From: Atopsyche davidsoni
Taxonomy: Eukaryota; Arthropoda; Insecta; Trichoptera; Hydrobiosidae
NCBI GenBank assembly: GCA_022113835.1
Contig: JAILWY010000010.1
Location: 11,538,501 to 11,602,500 of the forward strand
DNA: 64,000 nucleotides
Reading direction: 5' to 3'
Under the pieces are notes generated by a model. It did not search any database. It saw nothing but the letters and a program-made list of their open reading frames with translations, and was not told the DNA's origin. Each line of letters opens with the position of its first letter. The first letter of the stretch is position 1. The translations under genes and the position numbers were made by a program. Below, piece by piece: positions 24,356 to 39,404 of this stretch.

Positions 24356-24359
24356 ATTA

Positions 24360-24710
24360 TATTGGAAACAAATCGCCGGTCGCCATTGTGGACCGCCCGG
24401 CAGTGCACGGAGGCACCACCTCCGTTCGCTTTTTGCGCAGCCCAAACGTGTTCTGGCCACTCCTGGTCGCCCGGCTGGTCTGCGGCAGCTGCAGCATGCA
24501 TTATGCAGCAGCAGCTCGGACAGGTGAAAGCAGCCAGCGTCCGAGCAGCCGAGCCCCGGCGAGGGTAAAAAGTCGACTCCATCTTCGGTGTGGTAATTCA
24601 TGCGCCGCGGCGGTGGAAACGGCTGCGCGTCTCCAGTTTTTTGATCAGCGATTCCCGAGATGATTATCGTCACACGATAGCCGGTATACCGTAAGCGCCG
24701 AGACATTTAT
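24360..24710. promoter_or_regulatory. GC-rich island with octamer-like palindrome
   Basis: GCCATTGTGG starts at 24382. An interrupted palindrome around TGCAT-T-ATGCA, flanked by CTGCAG and GCAGCAG, spans 24488-24514 and resembles POU/octamer half sites. Three or more overlapping open frames (24287-24706 -, 24325-24582 -, 24362-24568 +, 24388-24663 +) cancel each other as coding evidence. Confidence 0.35.
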
Positions 24711-24714
24711 ATTC

Positions 24715-27170
<2,456 letters not shown>

Positions 27171-27174
27171 TGAT

Positions 27175-27365
27175 GATCCCCGCCGAGCTGCACTCCTATT
27201 AGGAGAGGAACGTTCTGGTCCCCGAGCCCCAGTCCTGTGGGGCCTGAGTCACCCGAGCCGAGGGCACCCTAATTGGCGCTCCCGAACACTGCTCCCTGCC
27301 GACGACAGTTTAAAAGGGAGCCACTGCTCAGGTGGGTGCACCAGCTGAATAATTAATCCCTTTTT
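27175..27365. promoter_or_regulatory. GC-rich island with CCTAATTGGCGC
   Basis: Carries CCTAATTGGCGC at 27268-27279, identical to the 12-mer at 7471-7482, plus CTATTAGGAG at the left. The right edge has CACCAGCTGAATAATTAATCCC-type AT-rich homeodomain words. Best read as a homeodomain-bound regulatory element. Confidence 0.4.
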
Positions 27366-27369
27366 ATAG

Positions 27370-28720
27370 TATCGATTTTCTCTAATTTTTATATATTAGA
27401 ATCAAATCAATAGAGGTATTTAAAAATCATTGATTACATTCCAAATCAACGTTAACACTTCAAAGCATAAAAGTTGAGTGTTAGTTCACTTCATCTGAAG
27501 TATTTTTAGTGTAATACAATAGCACTGGTGCCAGAAAGCGAAAATGGAGGAGGAAAAAAGAATCGTTTCTCGCACACACTACGATACAATCGTCAACCGA
27601 ACTTTGATTATCTAATAACGTTGTTTTTTTCGGCAAACTGTAAATAAAATCACCATAAATAATAGAACGCTTTGGGTAAATCATTGTGCTGTTTTTGGAT
27701 ATGTCGCAAAGTGAGTAGGCAGCATAGAGGTCACTAGCAACGGGACCAAATGAAACGAATAAGAAGCGTGCCACATGAAATCAATTTTTAATTTCAAGCG
27801 ACTACCAGAACATAGTAACATGTTAAAACTTTTACAAAAAAGTCACAGATATTTTTTTAATTTCTGAAGGAAATATTTATGATAGACACTTACGATAGAG
27901 TAGCATTCACAAGTTGACGCAAAGACAATAATATTCCTAGTATATTATACACCTACCATTTCTTTCTTAGTCAAAGCGCACAAATTTCCGAACATATGTT
28001 CGGCGATACTGCGCCCTCTTCTACCTGCCCGCCTCACAATACAAACGCCCGTTTAGAGTTAGTTGTTTATTTTTTACAGGCGGATAGAAATATCAAAAAA
28101 TTGGTAGGAGATCGACGTAAAGATAGACGTTTAGTCGTTTATGCGAGTTCGGGGTTCTGACCAGATAACCAAATGGCAGGGGTGGATACTTCTACTACAA
28201 TAAGGGGGTGTTTTAACCGAACTCATCAAGAATTTCAGATAAAAAGTGTATCTATTAATATTAAAACATTTCGTCACTATAAGATAATAATAACCGACCA
28301 TCTACTCAGTATTATGTGAGTATTTTTACAGGTGTAATAATTTTTAATATATGTTTGAATCCAAATTTACAAATAGTTTTTTTCTCTAACGAATTGAAAT
28401 ACTTTAAAACACAATTTTTTTTTTTGGTTAAATGGTTACACTTAATTTGGGGTAATATTCATATGATGAATTTCTAAAAAAAATATTCTGAATTATTTTT
28501 CAAAATAGAAATCCAAAATAAAGTAGTGAAATGTTATATGAAATACAATCTTGATTAAATAAATTGAACCTCAAATACAAGATTGCAAATTTCACAATTA
28601 CGAAATTTAAAAAAAAAAACCACTAAGAATAATAAATGTGGGCAGTAATATCACAAGCCTCATTATTTTTATTTTTAAATAATTAATCTAATGAACAATT
28701 AATTTAATTATTTAGGCTTT
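27370..28720. other. AT-rich intergenic DNA, one smooth open frame
   Basis: A 97-codon minus-strand frame (27481-27774) begins with ATG and a mildly hydrophobic N-terminus. It has mixed composition and no recognised domain. Another GC-richer patch occurs at 27985-28210. Neither is supported as a gene. Confidence 0.4.
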
Positions 28721-28724
28721 TGAG

Positions 28725-29100
28725 CCCCTGCACGACTGTGACCCGCGCGGGACTCCGCTCCTTCCCAAGCACTATCTGCGGTACATCTCGGCTTATTTAC
28801 GGGCACTCATCGTCATGTCGCATGACTTTTATTTTAGAAGAAACCAGTTTCATTCATAAAATGGAGTTGTGTTTTTTTGGGTTCGGGTTCTAGTCATTCC
28901 GACAACTCAATTCACCAAGCTTCGGAAATGGGTAAACCTGTAAACTTTGTGGTGGAAATGACACATCTGTGGACAAATCTAAATTGGCAGCCATAAACGA
29001 TGGAGCCTGTTCGTCCGCAGGTTCCAGCCCGGCGCTACTTCCCCGGTGGAGGGGTGCTGCGTGTGTTCTTTCATGTGAAAAATTGCACTTCACAGCTCAA
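28725..29100. promoter_or_regulatory. two short GC-rich patches
   Basis: The first patch (28730-28830) contains the 10-bp palindrome CCCGCGCGGG at 28742-28751. The second (28960-29080) contains CATCTGTGG and a CCCGGCG/CCCCGGTGG block. Short frames occur on both strands. No gene supported. Confidence 0.3.
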
Positions 29101-29104
29101 TTAT

Positions 29105-29750
29105 GTCCTATTCATTTCTGGGATTCGTACTTACTGGTACACACAAACCTCAACAAAAATAATTTTTTGACACCTCTTTATAATAGAAAAAATATAAAGT
29201 ATTTCGTTTATGATATATATATTCAATGTTTTCATTGTTTTTGACTGATTTCATGTTTTATTAAAATTATCAAAAATAAAATTAAAAATCGGAGTCAACT
29301 TTGTGTTTTAGATGATAAAATATTATTTTGAGTTGATAGTGCGCATGAAAAAACCTGGTGCTTGTAACTCTGATAAAACTTTTCCTTTTTTTAGATGTTT
29401 GGGAAAATCCAAAAATTGTAAGTTTTATGTTTAAAATTTTGATAAAGACCCATAATTGTAGATTAATTATTTTTAAAAACTATATTTTCTGTAGAAATAT
29501 TTATTCTCATCATTACAAATCAAATATTCAATTGGAAAACGAATCCAAATGCGATACTATTATAAATTAAAAAAAATTACATAACAATATTTAAACAATA
29601 GTATTTTTTTAATGATAATTTTTTTAAATAAATATAAAGTCGACGCAAATTGTTCATCCCAAGATGTTTGCTACTATCAACAACATTAAAGAAAATACTT
29701 CAATATTCAACAACAAACCAAATTATATTTACAAATGGACTAATTCAAGT
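29105..29750. other. AT-rich intergenic DNA
   Basis: Nothing recognised. Confidence 0.6.
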
Positions 29751-29754
29751 ACTT

Positions 29755-30060
29755 GTTAATCCGCCCCACCTAGCAGAAGAAACGCAAATAAACATGACGA
29801 TCCACATATGTTATAATTGACGGGCGAGGACACATGTTGAAGCTATTTTACGGACGGTGCCCTCCCCCTCGAATATTACGGAGGCGGCACAGTCCCTTCC
29901 GACCACCCCTCGTGTGCGTTTTCATGCCTTAAAAGCGACAAGTGAATATCAAATCATGATAATAAAGCTAATTGCCTCACGGCCATTGCTTCGCTGAAAA
30001 TGAGTGTGCTTTGGATCCTGCTGAGTTATTTCATCCTATGCAGTAGCTTTGCATTTTGAT
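29755..30060. promoter_or_regulatory. GC-richer island
   Basis: Includes ATAATTGACGGGCGAGG, a C-rich block at 29860-29880, and AAAGCTAATTGCCTCACGGCCATTG with a TAATTG core, close to the right end. Putative homeodomain-responsive element. Confidence 0.3.
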
Positions 30061-30248
30061 TTTGTATAAATGCCTGGATATAAATGAAATGAAAAACAAA
30101 GCATTTTTATTTATCAGTATAAAAATCACTAAATATTTAACCCATGAATTCACATACATCTCGAAGCTTACAATCGTATACAACAAAATATTTGTTTATT
30201 CAAAGATTTAAAAAATCTGTGTCTTTCTAGTTATTCATGATAGGTAAT

Positions 30249-30280
30249 ATTCAAATGCTTAAAATTGTAAGCATTTGAAT
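30249..30280. repeat. perfect 13-bp inverted repeat (hairpin)
   Basis: ATTCAAATGCTTA and its exact complement TAAGCATTTGAAT are separated by a 6-base AAATTG loop. It could form a cruciform or RNA hairpin. The stem is too short for a typical microRNA precursor. Confidence 0.9.
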
Positions 30281-30299
30281 GTAACATATCGTACATGTT

Positions 30300-33200
30300 T
30301 TATCATTTCGACATCTGGTGAAAAACTGGATTTTACTAGTAGATTTTGCATAATATTTCTGTCTGTACTATTTTGTGAATAAAAAAACATTGGATGTGTC
30401 AAATCTTTTAAACAGTAGAAAGCGTACATGGTTGACAGTGTTGCGAAGTGTTAATTGTGGTGTAGGAATCGAAGATTTGTACTTCTTGAGACACGCATTT
30501 TTCTTAAAATCTTTTTTTTAAATAAACGCCTCTCCTAGATGAAATGTATGTAAAGAATTGAACAGTCCCTTTTTTATTATAATTATCACCCCTTCTCCAT
30601 ACAATTAATAAATTTAACATTCAGAAGGAAATATAGTCGGACACCACATCAAATAACAAATAACGTTGATTACTTAAATTTTCACCATTTACAATGTAAA
30701 ACTATTGAAAATAAATCAAAAATTTATATTACAAAACATTTTTATAACTATCATCAAAAACTTATTGATTTTTTATATTAAATATAAAGTTGAATTATGC
30801 TAAAATCAAAGCTTATATTTATTTTAAAAAGAAAAAATAAGATGTTTAAAAAAATTGCGAGATAATTGTATGTATTTACATATTTGATATCTATAAATAC
30901 GACGGTATGACTATAAAATATTAGAGTTACGTAAATAGCAGTCAAAGATAGTAAAAATAAAATGGCATTCATTTAATCGTACTGCAGTGAGCGACCGCCC
31001 CGCCGTAGATCCGCCCCATTGATAATTTCAACCCCTAACGAATGCTTCCATATAGAGGCAGATATAAAATTCAATTCACCCTTTATATACCCTTTGCTGA
31101 TACCTGCCCGATGTAATCGCGATTTCATGGAGTCTGATAGAAACGTCCGACTGACTGACAGTGTTTGTATAAAAAATGACAAGAACACATGGCATGATTC
31201 TAATGGTAATTGACACCATTGAATATTTCCCCTTTGATAATAAAAATAATCCCTGAATTTCATGCGAAGTAACTTTGTGACAAGTAGCTGTGTCGGGGGA
31301 AGTTCACCTCGTGTTACAGTGGTTTCGGATATCGCAGAGGGCTTGGTGATTTATCTATTGGCGAGATGCCAATTATACGAATGAACTCTCACTTCTACTA
31401 AATATTTACTTGTAATTAGAAAATGTTTATCATGCAATGGTAAATACATACCTTAATAAAGACAATGTAGCAATTGACTAACGAATGGATTTTAACTATC
31501 GAAAAAAAAGAGTGGTAGGTCTAAAATAGATCGTTATCAAATCAGTGGCAAAAATTACATATAAATTCACAAAAAGAATTTATTCATCTGTTTATTTGAA
31601 TAAATAAGAAAAATGTTTGATATTTGTTTGTCCATATGAAGCATCGGATCCAATTATTTTATTCTAATCATTCCCCTGCACCAGGTAACATTGTTTCTAA
31701 TATTGAAAACATTTTACAGTATAATCAGAATTTTGTATACGATTACCTCTATTTTAAAAGGTCGTTGATAGGTTTTTTTTATATATAATAGTGCATATTT
31801 TCTGCTGTTATATCGCACACTTTCAAAAAACACACACACATATTTTCTCGTTACAAATACACATTTTTAAAAAATTAAGTAATCCAATTGTCGTTATCGT
31901 ACAGGAATCAATTGGTTTTATTTAAATACGATTAATTATTCTCGCATGAGATAATGCTATCGTTAAAATATGACATAAATCAAAAGGTCACTGTGTATTG
32001 TTTCGGTATTGATCCCAAATTACTTTTCTTAATATACTAGAGACCCCGAGGACATAAAATATAATCGATTGCTTTGATTAATGTTTGTATGTAAATGTGC
32101 ATGCAAGTCATAAGGAATAAGGTGCCTATAAATTATAGGTAAGGAATCGGTTGCGAGATTTATGACTTGTGTGTACAGCGGCGAGCTTCACGACTGTCTT
32201 TATTTTATACAAATAATAATGAGGAAAAACCAAATTACTCTTTTGGTCGTTATAAAATTATAAACAAGAAGATATTTTAATATTGATTGTTACAAGTTCA
32301 ATCTTTTGTTGGACTTAGATAAATAAAAATCTTTCACTTTTACTCCATTTAAAACTTTATTCAAACCCCTGTCCTAAAATATACTTACATCCTCATAAGT
32401 AAATATACAGAAATGCAAGCGCTTGTAAAAATATTTAAATCTTATTTGCTAGCTTTTTCATACCCAAATTCTTAGTAAGATTAGTAGAAGCAACAGGTTA
32501 TGGATCGGTATGACTATCATGTATTTCTTATTACATAATCATGTATGCTTTGTATTTTTATCCAAGTGTAAATTACGCAAGCATTTACGCAAATCAATGG
32601 TTGACGTTATTTTTTTATTGAAACAATACCCATTCATCGTTTATTTGTAAATATTTAGCATATGTCTCAGCTCTTAAGATTGCCGGAGATAACAACATTC
32701 ACGGATTCCAAATTTTATCATGCCGCTTGTGTTTTTGAATCCAATTAACTCAATCCAGCGATTTATTTTCATTTTCAATGGCTTTGTTCACCTCTTTTTT
32801 TTAACCATGGATCTGTGGCGATGACTCTCCACCCAATCGGTGCATTCAAACGTAATCATTCGTTACCACAGCCAATCAAATCAATTGAAAATGCAGCCAC
32901 ACTAATAGACAAACCAGTTCTCCAGAGAGAACGGCATTTCCACCGCATCACAATATTTGTCAAGCTTTTAAATATCTCGGTAATAAATAATATCCACATT
33001 TAAACCGTATTATATGCCACATGACAGTGTCAACTATAGCACAGCAGAAAGCGGTTGCTATCCCAAAAGTAGACAAGTGTAGATTCCATAGATGTTTTTA
33101 AATAAAAAGTAAATAAAGTAATATACTTCACGGACATTATCACAACTAGAATATAGATTTAAAAATTTGCAGTTAAACTCAGAATATTTATTAAATACCT

Positions 33201-33320
33201 GACTGAAAATAAGAATTGAAATCCCCATCTATATTTCCGTATTAAATAAAACACCTTCCTGTTGATTAAAAAAAGACTTAGGTATTAAATACATTCTTAA
33301 TACAGTAAGAACCTCGATAA
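30300..33320. other. AT-rich intergenic DNA
   Basis: Mostly background. Slightly GC-richer patches at 30975-31230 and 31260-31360 have frames on both strands but no recognised domain. A hydrophobic 64-codon minus frame (30778-30972) follows AT composition. Confidence 0.5.
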
Positions 33321-33329
33321 CAATATAAA

Positions 33330-33570
33330 ATAATCTAAATGCTTTAATAAAAGGTAAATGCGATAAAAAATCTCCTTATCTACGAACAAAAGGCAAAGGA
33401 CTCGGGGGCTGTTAACGTCCGAGCGTCCCCCTATCTCAGTCGGACATGATGAAACGGTTCCCAGAACATGTGTGCCGATTCCGAAATGATTCGAATCAAA
33501 AACGGAAACAACTAATCGTGGCGGGATCGCCACAAAAAATAACCAACTCTTTATCACAAGGGCGGCTAAG
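33330..33570. promoter_or_regulatory. modest GC island
   Basis: A bounded raised-GC segment containing GGCGGGATCGCCAC. A 100-codon minus-strand frame (33297-33599) covers it and has AG acceptor-like TTTTTTTCTTAG in its first part. I recognise no domain and do not call it coding. Confidence 0.25.
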
Positions 33571-33905
33571 AAAAAAATATTTTTAAAACTCAAAATCAAC
33601 TATGTTTTTCGTAATATATATATATATAAATATATATACATTTTTTTTTTGTAATTACTCACTACTTTACTGTTTATGTTTAATATACAACCCTTGTTCT
33701 GGTGTTTCGCATATAAAGCGTAAACATCTTCCATAAATTTTAGCCCCATATAATATAAACGAATATTATTTTAAACAGAATTTGAATTTATTTACAATTA
33801 TCAATTATATTTTGTAAAATGTATATATTTATTTAAAAAGATTGTAAAATTTTGGTATTATATTATATTTTGGAAATAAAGTTGTTTAGGGTGTCCCTGG
33901 TCAGG

Positions 33906-33943
33906 TGGCGCTCAGGTAAGAGCAAATAACAGGTTCGATTGGG
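33906..33943 (+). repeat. degenerate tRNA-like sequence (SINE-type)
   Basis: A D-arm-like GGCGCTCAGGTAAGAGCA (A-box region) is followed by AGGTTCGATTGG (B-box-like). The spacing is shorter than in a tRNA and no acceptor stem forms, so this is a tRNA-derived relic at best. It shares GTAAGAGCA and AGGTTCGA with the element at 53151-53213. Confidence 0.4.
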
Positions 33944-33944
33944 G

Positions 33945-34830
33945 CAATGTGAGAAAAGTTCGATACGAACGGCCAAATATTTCAGCGCCTGCCTTTCAGA
34001 AGTCTTCAAATCATCGAGTGTAGATAACGAAAAGTTACAAGTGAGAAACGGACTTATAATGAATGGATTTTTTTTTATTTAATAAATTCATCAAGAATGC
34101 CTTGTTGAACTTAAAGCTGACGAGATAATCACAAATTTATGTATTAATTTTCAAAAGTGAAAAAAACTACCTATGATCTAAAAAATGAAATACATTTTTT
34201 TATAAATTTTCATTTTCCTTAATATGCCACAAATGGCTTTGAACGCAGATAACTGAATGTGGGTTTTGTTCACCTTAAAAGAGTTATTACACGGTCGACA
34301 CTACTGTTAGTTTTTACTGATTTTTTTCTGCAGCACGAATTAAAAGTAGTACATAAAAATGAATTAATGGTAGACCGTAAACATGGTCCACCTCATGAGT
34401 TGGTTTGGTTTAACGATCGCTTTTTATTAGCAGTTTAATCGCCATGGCTGAACTCTGGAACTAACCCGTCCACATTGAATTAGTATCTGTATTTATAAAG
34501 AAAATGTTCAGTCTGTGATCACAATCTTTTTACGAATATTGGACGAATAATAAGTTTATTGTTAAATAAATAATACTATTTTTTAAATTTTATATTTATT
34601 ATAACTTATATATCATTTGAGGATACTTCATACATATATGGCGAGATACATGCATTCTTCAAAATATTGTTTTATCGCACTTTGTTTTGTTGGTTGGTAA
34701 TTGACAGATAAAAGGTTAATTTTAATTTGAGAGTTCAAATATATGAGATAAAAATCAAATTATACATGTACTCGGAATTAAAAAAATGTGATACATAGAC
34801 ACCACAAATTACAAATTATGGCAATCCAGT
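33945..34830. other. AT-rich intergenic DNA
   Basis: Nothing recognised beyond T/A runs and a small patch at 34380-34480 with GGTTTAACGATCGC. Confidence 0.55.
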
Positions 34831-34835
34831 GAGGT

Positions 34836-35051
34836 TTAAAGGACGGAAACGTTATATTGATAAATAAAAACACACGCTCGTGTCACCCATTCTTGTCGTC
34901 GGCTCTTGTTGTCATCTCGCTCGCCAGGCCAGGATGACCGTGGCCCAGATAAGGGAGACTCATCCATCATGAGAGCTGACAGCTCTTCAGGGCCCGCGGC
35001 GCGCAGTAGATGTGCCCCTAGCACCAATATTAAAAACAACAGAGTAATCAT
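34836..35051 (-). CDS. candidate small secreted peptide (unconfirmed)
   Basis: A 71-codon minus-strand frame starts with a genuine ATG at 35051 (A at -3). Residues 1-18 form a convincing secretion signal: a short N-region, a hydrophobic core TLLFLILVLGAHLL, then Arg-Ala-Ala before a likely cleavage site. The next stretch, to about residue 55, is Ser/Pro/Glu/Asp-rich, with Lys-Ser-Arg-Arg near residue 50 as a possible dibasic processing site. A GT donor (TGG|GTGACA) falls after codon 55 at 34887/34886, so it may instead be a first exon spliced to exons at lower coordinates. No Cys occurs before that point. I do not recognise the family. It overlaps a GC-richer island and could be chance, but signal-peptide quality makes it the best unrecognised coding candidate here. 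Confidence 0.3.
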   Translation of the reverse strand: MITLLFLILVLGAHLLRAAGPEELSALMMDESPLSGPRSSWPGERDDNKSRRQEWVTRACVFIYQYNVSVL

Positions 35052-35054
35052 AAT

Positions 35055-35885
35055 TATTCATCGATGTATTTAAACAGTTGTAAATTTCACACAAATATAC
35101 TTTTTTGAGTTAAATGAAAAAGAAAATAGTACTTATTTTAAAACACGAATAATATTTTAAAAAAACCCAAACGTCGCGATTTATTACTAAGGTAGCATTG
35201 GATTACGTTTTTAAAGCTGATTTTTTTACTTGTTATTGGTGTCTACGAATTTGCTTAGTAATGAGTAACTTAGTATTATAATACTAATAATTTTAAGCTA
35301 ACATGTTATTATAAATCAAAGTGACCTGCTAACGTGTCAAATAAACAAAGTGATTCTGCTAACGATTTAAATGATTAAAATTAATTTCATTAAGTAAAAA
35401 TACAAAAAGTTAAGTAAATAAAAGCTCGTTCCGCTAGAGTTAACTTCTTTTAACCCTTTCTGACGGCCGTTGGGCCTAAAATGTTTATTATCTGCTCGAC
35501 TGAAATGTCCACACATGTCGTTATCTAGCTTTAAATTTTGAGATTCCCAGCGCTTCCTTTCCAAATGATAAAAAATTAAAATAAAGTTGTTCCATTATTA
35601 GTGCTCAGTACCTTTGCTGCCCACAAGTTTCAAAGACTCCTCAAAGGATATCAGTAACTTAACACACACTCGCATATATATATATTTATAAATATATACC
35701 AGCAGAAGTCAATAAATGAGATCCGCTCAGTTTTTAACATTACTTTTTAATCGTTTATCATCGTTTTATTTAATCAATATGTGACACTAATGTGTCTATT
35801 AGATATATGCAATAGTTTTTGAGATAAAAAAAACGTAGATAGCTTTTCTCGCATTTCTATAGTTGTGATATTAAACGATGACATA
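35055..35885. other. AT-rich intergenic DNA
   Basis: Background sequence. A 65-codon minus frame at 35367-35564 is polar and smooth but has no recognised domain. Confidence 0.5.
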
Positions 35886-35889
35886 AAAT

Positions 35890-36220
35890 GCGGGCGATTT
35901 TCACTCACCGGTACATGAAGTTTTCAGCGGCTGGTCTAGGGTCTGCAAAAACAACCGGCGCCATTATCATATTGAAGAGCAAACAAGGATGGTCTTTGGG
36001 AAAAAAGCTGCAGCGGCTGCCTGCTTGCCGTGGGCGGATGGAGACATACACATCGGCCCCTAATGATTAGTACTTCTGCCCTTATCGGTGGCCGCGGCGC
36101 GCCGACACGCGCGAGCAGGCCTGCGGGCCAGCGCCTGCCGGGAGCCGCAGGAATGGGAACTGCTTCGCGGACCGACGCAAAAACTTTTCCTCTGGGGACG
36201 CTCTGGTCGCACGGATTGCT
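35890..36220. promoter_or_regulatory. GC-rich island with palindromic homeodomain site
   Basis: Contains the 11-bp palindrome CTAATGATTAG (36060-36070), which offers two head-to-head homeodomain half sites. GGCCGCGGCGCGCCG lies beside it, and GCTCTGGTCGC at 36200-36210 recurs at 47674-47684. Frames in two registers overlap, so coding is unlikely. Confidence 0.4.
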
Positions 36221-36224
36221 GATT

Positions 36225-39055
36225 TTTAAGCATTACTTTAAGGGTAGGTCATCTTTAAATTTAATGTAGGTTTTACTCGATGTCTCAATGCAAAAACGGT
36301 GTAAATGTCTTGAAATTAAGTCATGGCTAAAAATCAAAAAAAGAAATTGTTGTGGTAAGTTTTTATTTAAATTTATGCTTTAAAGCGTAATCTGCAATAG
36401 TGTACATTAAAAATTATGTTTTAAAAAAGTAATTCTTGATTTATTTTTAAAAAAAACTGTATGGTTTTTTTTAATCGATAGTTCTGTTTTGGTTGAATTT
36501 CTAAAGTAGTTTTAAAAAAGACATTCTTTTGTTATTATTTTTAACACATGAGAAAAATATTTAAAACGATGTGTATCAATCTAAATCCTTCGAACTGAAA
36601 TCTAATGATCGTGGCACAACTCGATATAGAACGTGGAATAAACGTATTTCTAACTTTTGATGTTGTGTTTTTGCATTAGTAAGCTGAGTGCTATTAAAGC
36701 GATTTTGCTTTGCATCAGTTATTTTTGATAACACTGCAACTTGAGTTAATTTTCAAAACAGTTCAATAAACATATAAATATTCTGAGAGGCATGCTTGCT
36801 CGTCTCTCAGGAAGTCATTGTGACCGGAAAACGCACCGCAGGATAACGGCGTCTCTGTAGTTTTTTCGTGTCCGGGAGTCTTGTGCCATTCGTTGCTGGC
36901 GATTTCTACCCAACCGCGGTGTATAAATTTTTCTGTTACTTTCCAATTTGACGTTAACAAAGGGACAGACAGACCGCCTCTTTATAAAAGCTGTTTATGG
37001 AAAAAAAAACTCGTAAACCAGTTCTTACTTGTAAAAATATTTTCAATGTTTTAAAATTTTCTTTATATATATTTTATGCCAATTATACGTTGTAGTCATA
37101 AAATACGTACTTGCATATAACTGGATTCAATTATATAATACCTTTTTGAACAGTACTACGTTGTTAAGTCTTAATTGTTAAAATGGTATAGATAATTAAA
37201 ATAATAATAATGCATTATCTGACTATATTTATCGAATGAGAGAAATATTTAAATACTATCAAACTATTTAAAAATATATTTAAAAGAAAATTCCTGAAAA
37301 TAAATTTTGTTAAAATTTTTGAAACCACACTATTTTGTTGTTGTTCCAAATATAGAAATTTAATTTTTTTTACAAATTATATAATAGAAGTATTTTTAAC
37401 CAATTAAAACTTTAGCCTTGATATCTTATAAAATAACCGGTAAAATTGAAATGATATTATTCTGAGTTCTACTAATTTATATTATAATTACTAACAAAGA
37501 TTTCAACAGTTTTTATTCAAAATACAATGAAGAAGTTTATTTTATATATAAATTTAAATATGTATGAATATTTTCATTTTGAATATTAATTATACCAAAA
37601 AAATATTAAAATCTAAAAATACAACTTGCGGTTGCACTCTCCTTTTTTCAATTCCCCAAAAGTACAAAAGCGTCCATCACATCAGCATATCAAAACTGCC
37701 GACAGATGCCCTCCAAAAAAATATGTTTTATCACTACAATAAATCGTAATCACGCCACTGTGATGGCTTCAATTACAAAGTCAACAGTCAGCTCGTAGTG
37801 CCGAGATCTCTAGTGCAAACAAGGGGGTGAGAAGGACAAGGGCTGTGGCCCATGGGGGAAGGGGTTGCATTTTGACACTACTAGTTACGAAGCTAAATTT
37901 GCGTATAATATGACAATTGCATTTTTGTTAATTATCTGCTTGAATAAGTTTAAAAAATAATAATCAAAATATGTGTTTTCATGTATTATGTTTTAAAATA
38001 AATAATTTATTACGTAAGGCTTTGGCTTAAATATTAATTATTTTCAATTTCAAATATGATATGTGTTGTTGTATGTTTTTAGATATATATTTATAATACA
38101 TTATTTACATCACGTCTAATTCAAAAAATCTCAAAAATCAACATATGGCCCTAACGTGTAGAGGTTAGTAACGAAAACTGCCAATGCTAAATTTCATCCC
38201 TACCTACATATAAACATACTAATATAGTTTCTGTTGTTTTATCGTCCATTCACAAAACACCACCCCAGTAAAATACTAAGTGAGTTATAAGATTAATATG
38301 TTTCACCATTACACCGCGGCCCCCGCTGATGCGGCCAGGCAGGCACCCATGTTTTTTTTAACTATTTACTTTATTCGGATTTGATGTGCAAGTGGATTGT
38401 TTACCAAAACTACGAGAAATCCGATATGTTATTCATTTGTTTTCTTACATACCCTTTTTTTAACATATTCTGTTTACATACAAACATCCTAAAAACTATT
38501 TAGACTAGAATTTAAATTTTAAAAAAACAGTTAATTTTTAGCAAACTAATGTCATTTTAATATGTTTTTATTATTAAAATTTAATTTGTAAAATTGATTC
38601 AAAATAGTTGTTTAAAATTACAAGCAACATATGTATTTATAGTGTTAATGTTGTCTTCTTATTCATTTTTTCTTTTAAAGACATACTTTTCCTAGAATCT
38701 TTTATTTATTATTTTAATAAAAAAAAATAGTATTAGAATAGCAGACATGAGTTTGATACCAACTGCGTTTAGTAAACAATAATGTAAAACTCTTACTACG
38801 AGTGGAGGGAAATAATAAAGGAGATTGGCCTTCACGATGTGTACAAGTTTTAAAATCAATTCAATTAGTTAGAACACCTGACTCGTGGCTTGTGGTTTCG
38901 CAAATAGCAATATACGCATCCGAGAATCCGGTAACCGCCCACTAACGGATATTAACATTATATTGAAAATAGTGAATTATACAAACTCCGAATGTATATT
39001 TAGGTAAAATAAGCAAATGATTTGAGGCAATTATTTGTAGAACGAAATTAATGTT
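36225..39055. other. AT-rich intergenic DNA with minor GC patches
   Basis: Patches at 36780-36970, 37780-37870 and 38315-38350 are raised in GC. The first carries a 65-codon minus frame with no recognised domain. The second has purine-rich GGGGAAGGGG words. No gene supported. Confidence 0.5.
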
Positions 39056-39059
39056 TACC

Positions 39060-39380
39060 TAACCATAGCAATTATGAAGCATTCCCGTTGCAGTCTCGCA
39101 ATCAGCCAAATGGGTCGACGGCTGAAGTGTTTGCGCTGGTTCAGAGTTTAAAGCCGCCCTGGTGGCAAACAGAGCCGGGGGCGGGGAGGCGGGGAGGCGG
39201 GGGGGGCGGGGAGGCGGGGAGGCGGGGAGGCGGGGAGGCGGGGAGGCGGGGAGGCGGGGAGGCGGGGAGGGCGGGGGAGCGCCGGCCTGCAGAGGACGCG
39301 CCCCGACGCCGCCCTCCGCTCGAGGAGCGCCGGATCGCACGACTGAGCTGCGTCCATCGAATCAAAACTTATTCGAAATG
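39060..39380. promoter_or_regulatory. GC-rich island around a G-rich minisatellite
   Basis: Flanks of the minisatellite (39075-39170 and 39280-39360) are ordinary GC-rich island sequence. Six overlapping frames run across it, all dominated by Gly/Arg/Glu or Pro/Ser/Arg repeats from the tandem array. Confidence 0.3.
39174..39278. repeat. (GGCGGGGA)n minisatellite, quadruplex-prone
   Basis: About a dozen 8-bp units close to GGCGGGGA on the + strand, with one expanded G run near 39201. Closely spaced GGGG tracts separated by three or four bases satisfy the usual G-quadruplex pattern many times over. Confidence 0.95.
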
Positions 39381-39404
39381 TTATCACATAAATAAATACC
39401 CCAT

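Noticed and set aside
30249..30280. microRNA precursor
   Set aside because: The 13-bp stem is too short for a typical precursor.
30778..30972. Signal-peptide-like ATG frame, minus strand
   Set aside because: The whole 64 residues are hydrophobic Ile/Leu/Phe/Tyr, as AT-rich DNA encodes by chance. There is no polar mature region.
39059..39395. Pro- and Gly-repeat proteins on both strands
   Set aside because: Artefact of the GGCGGGGA array.
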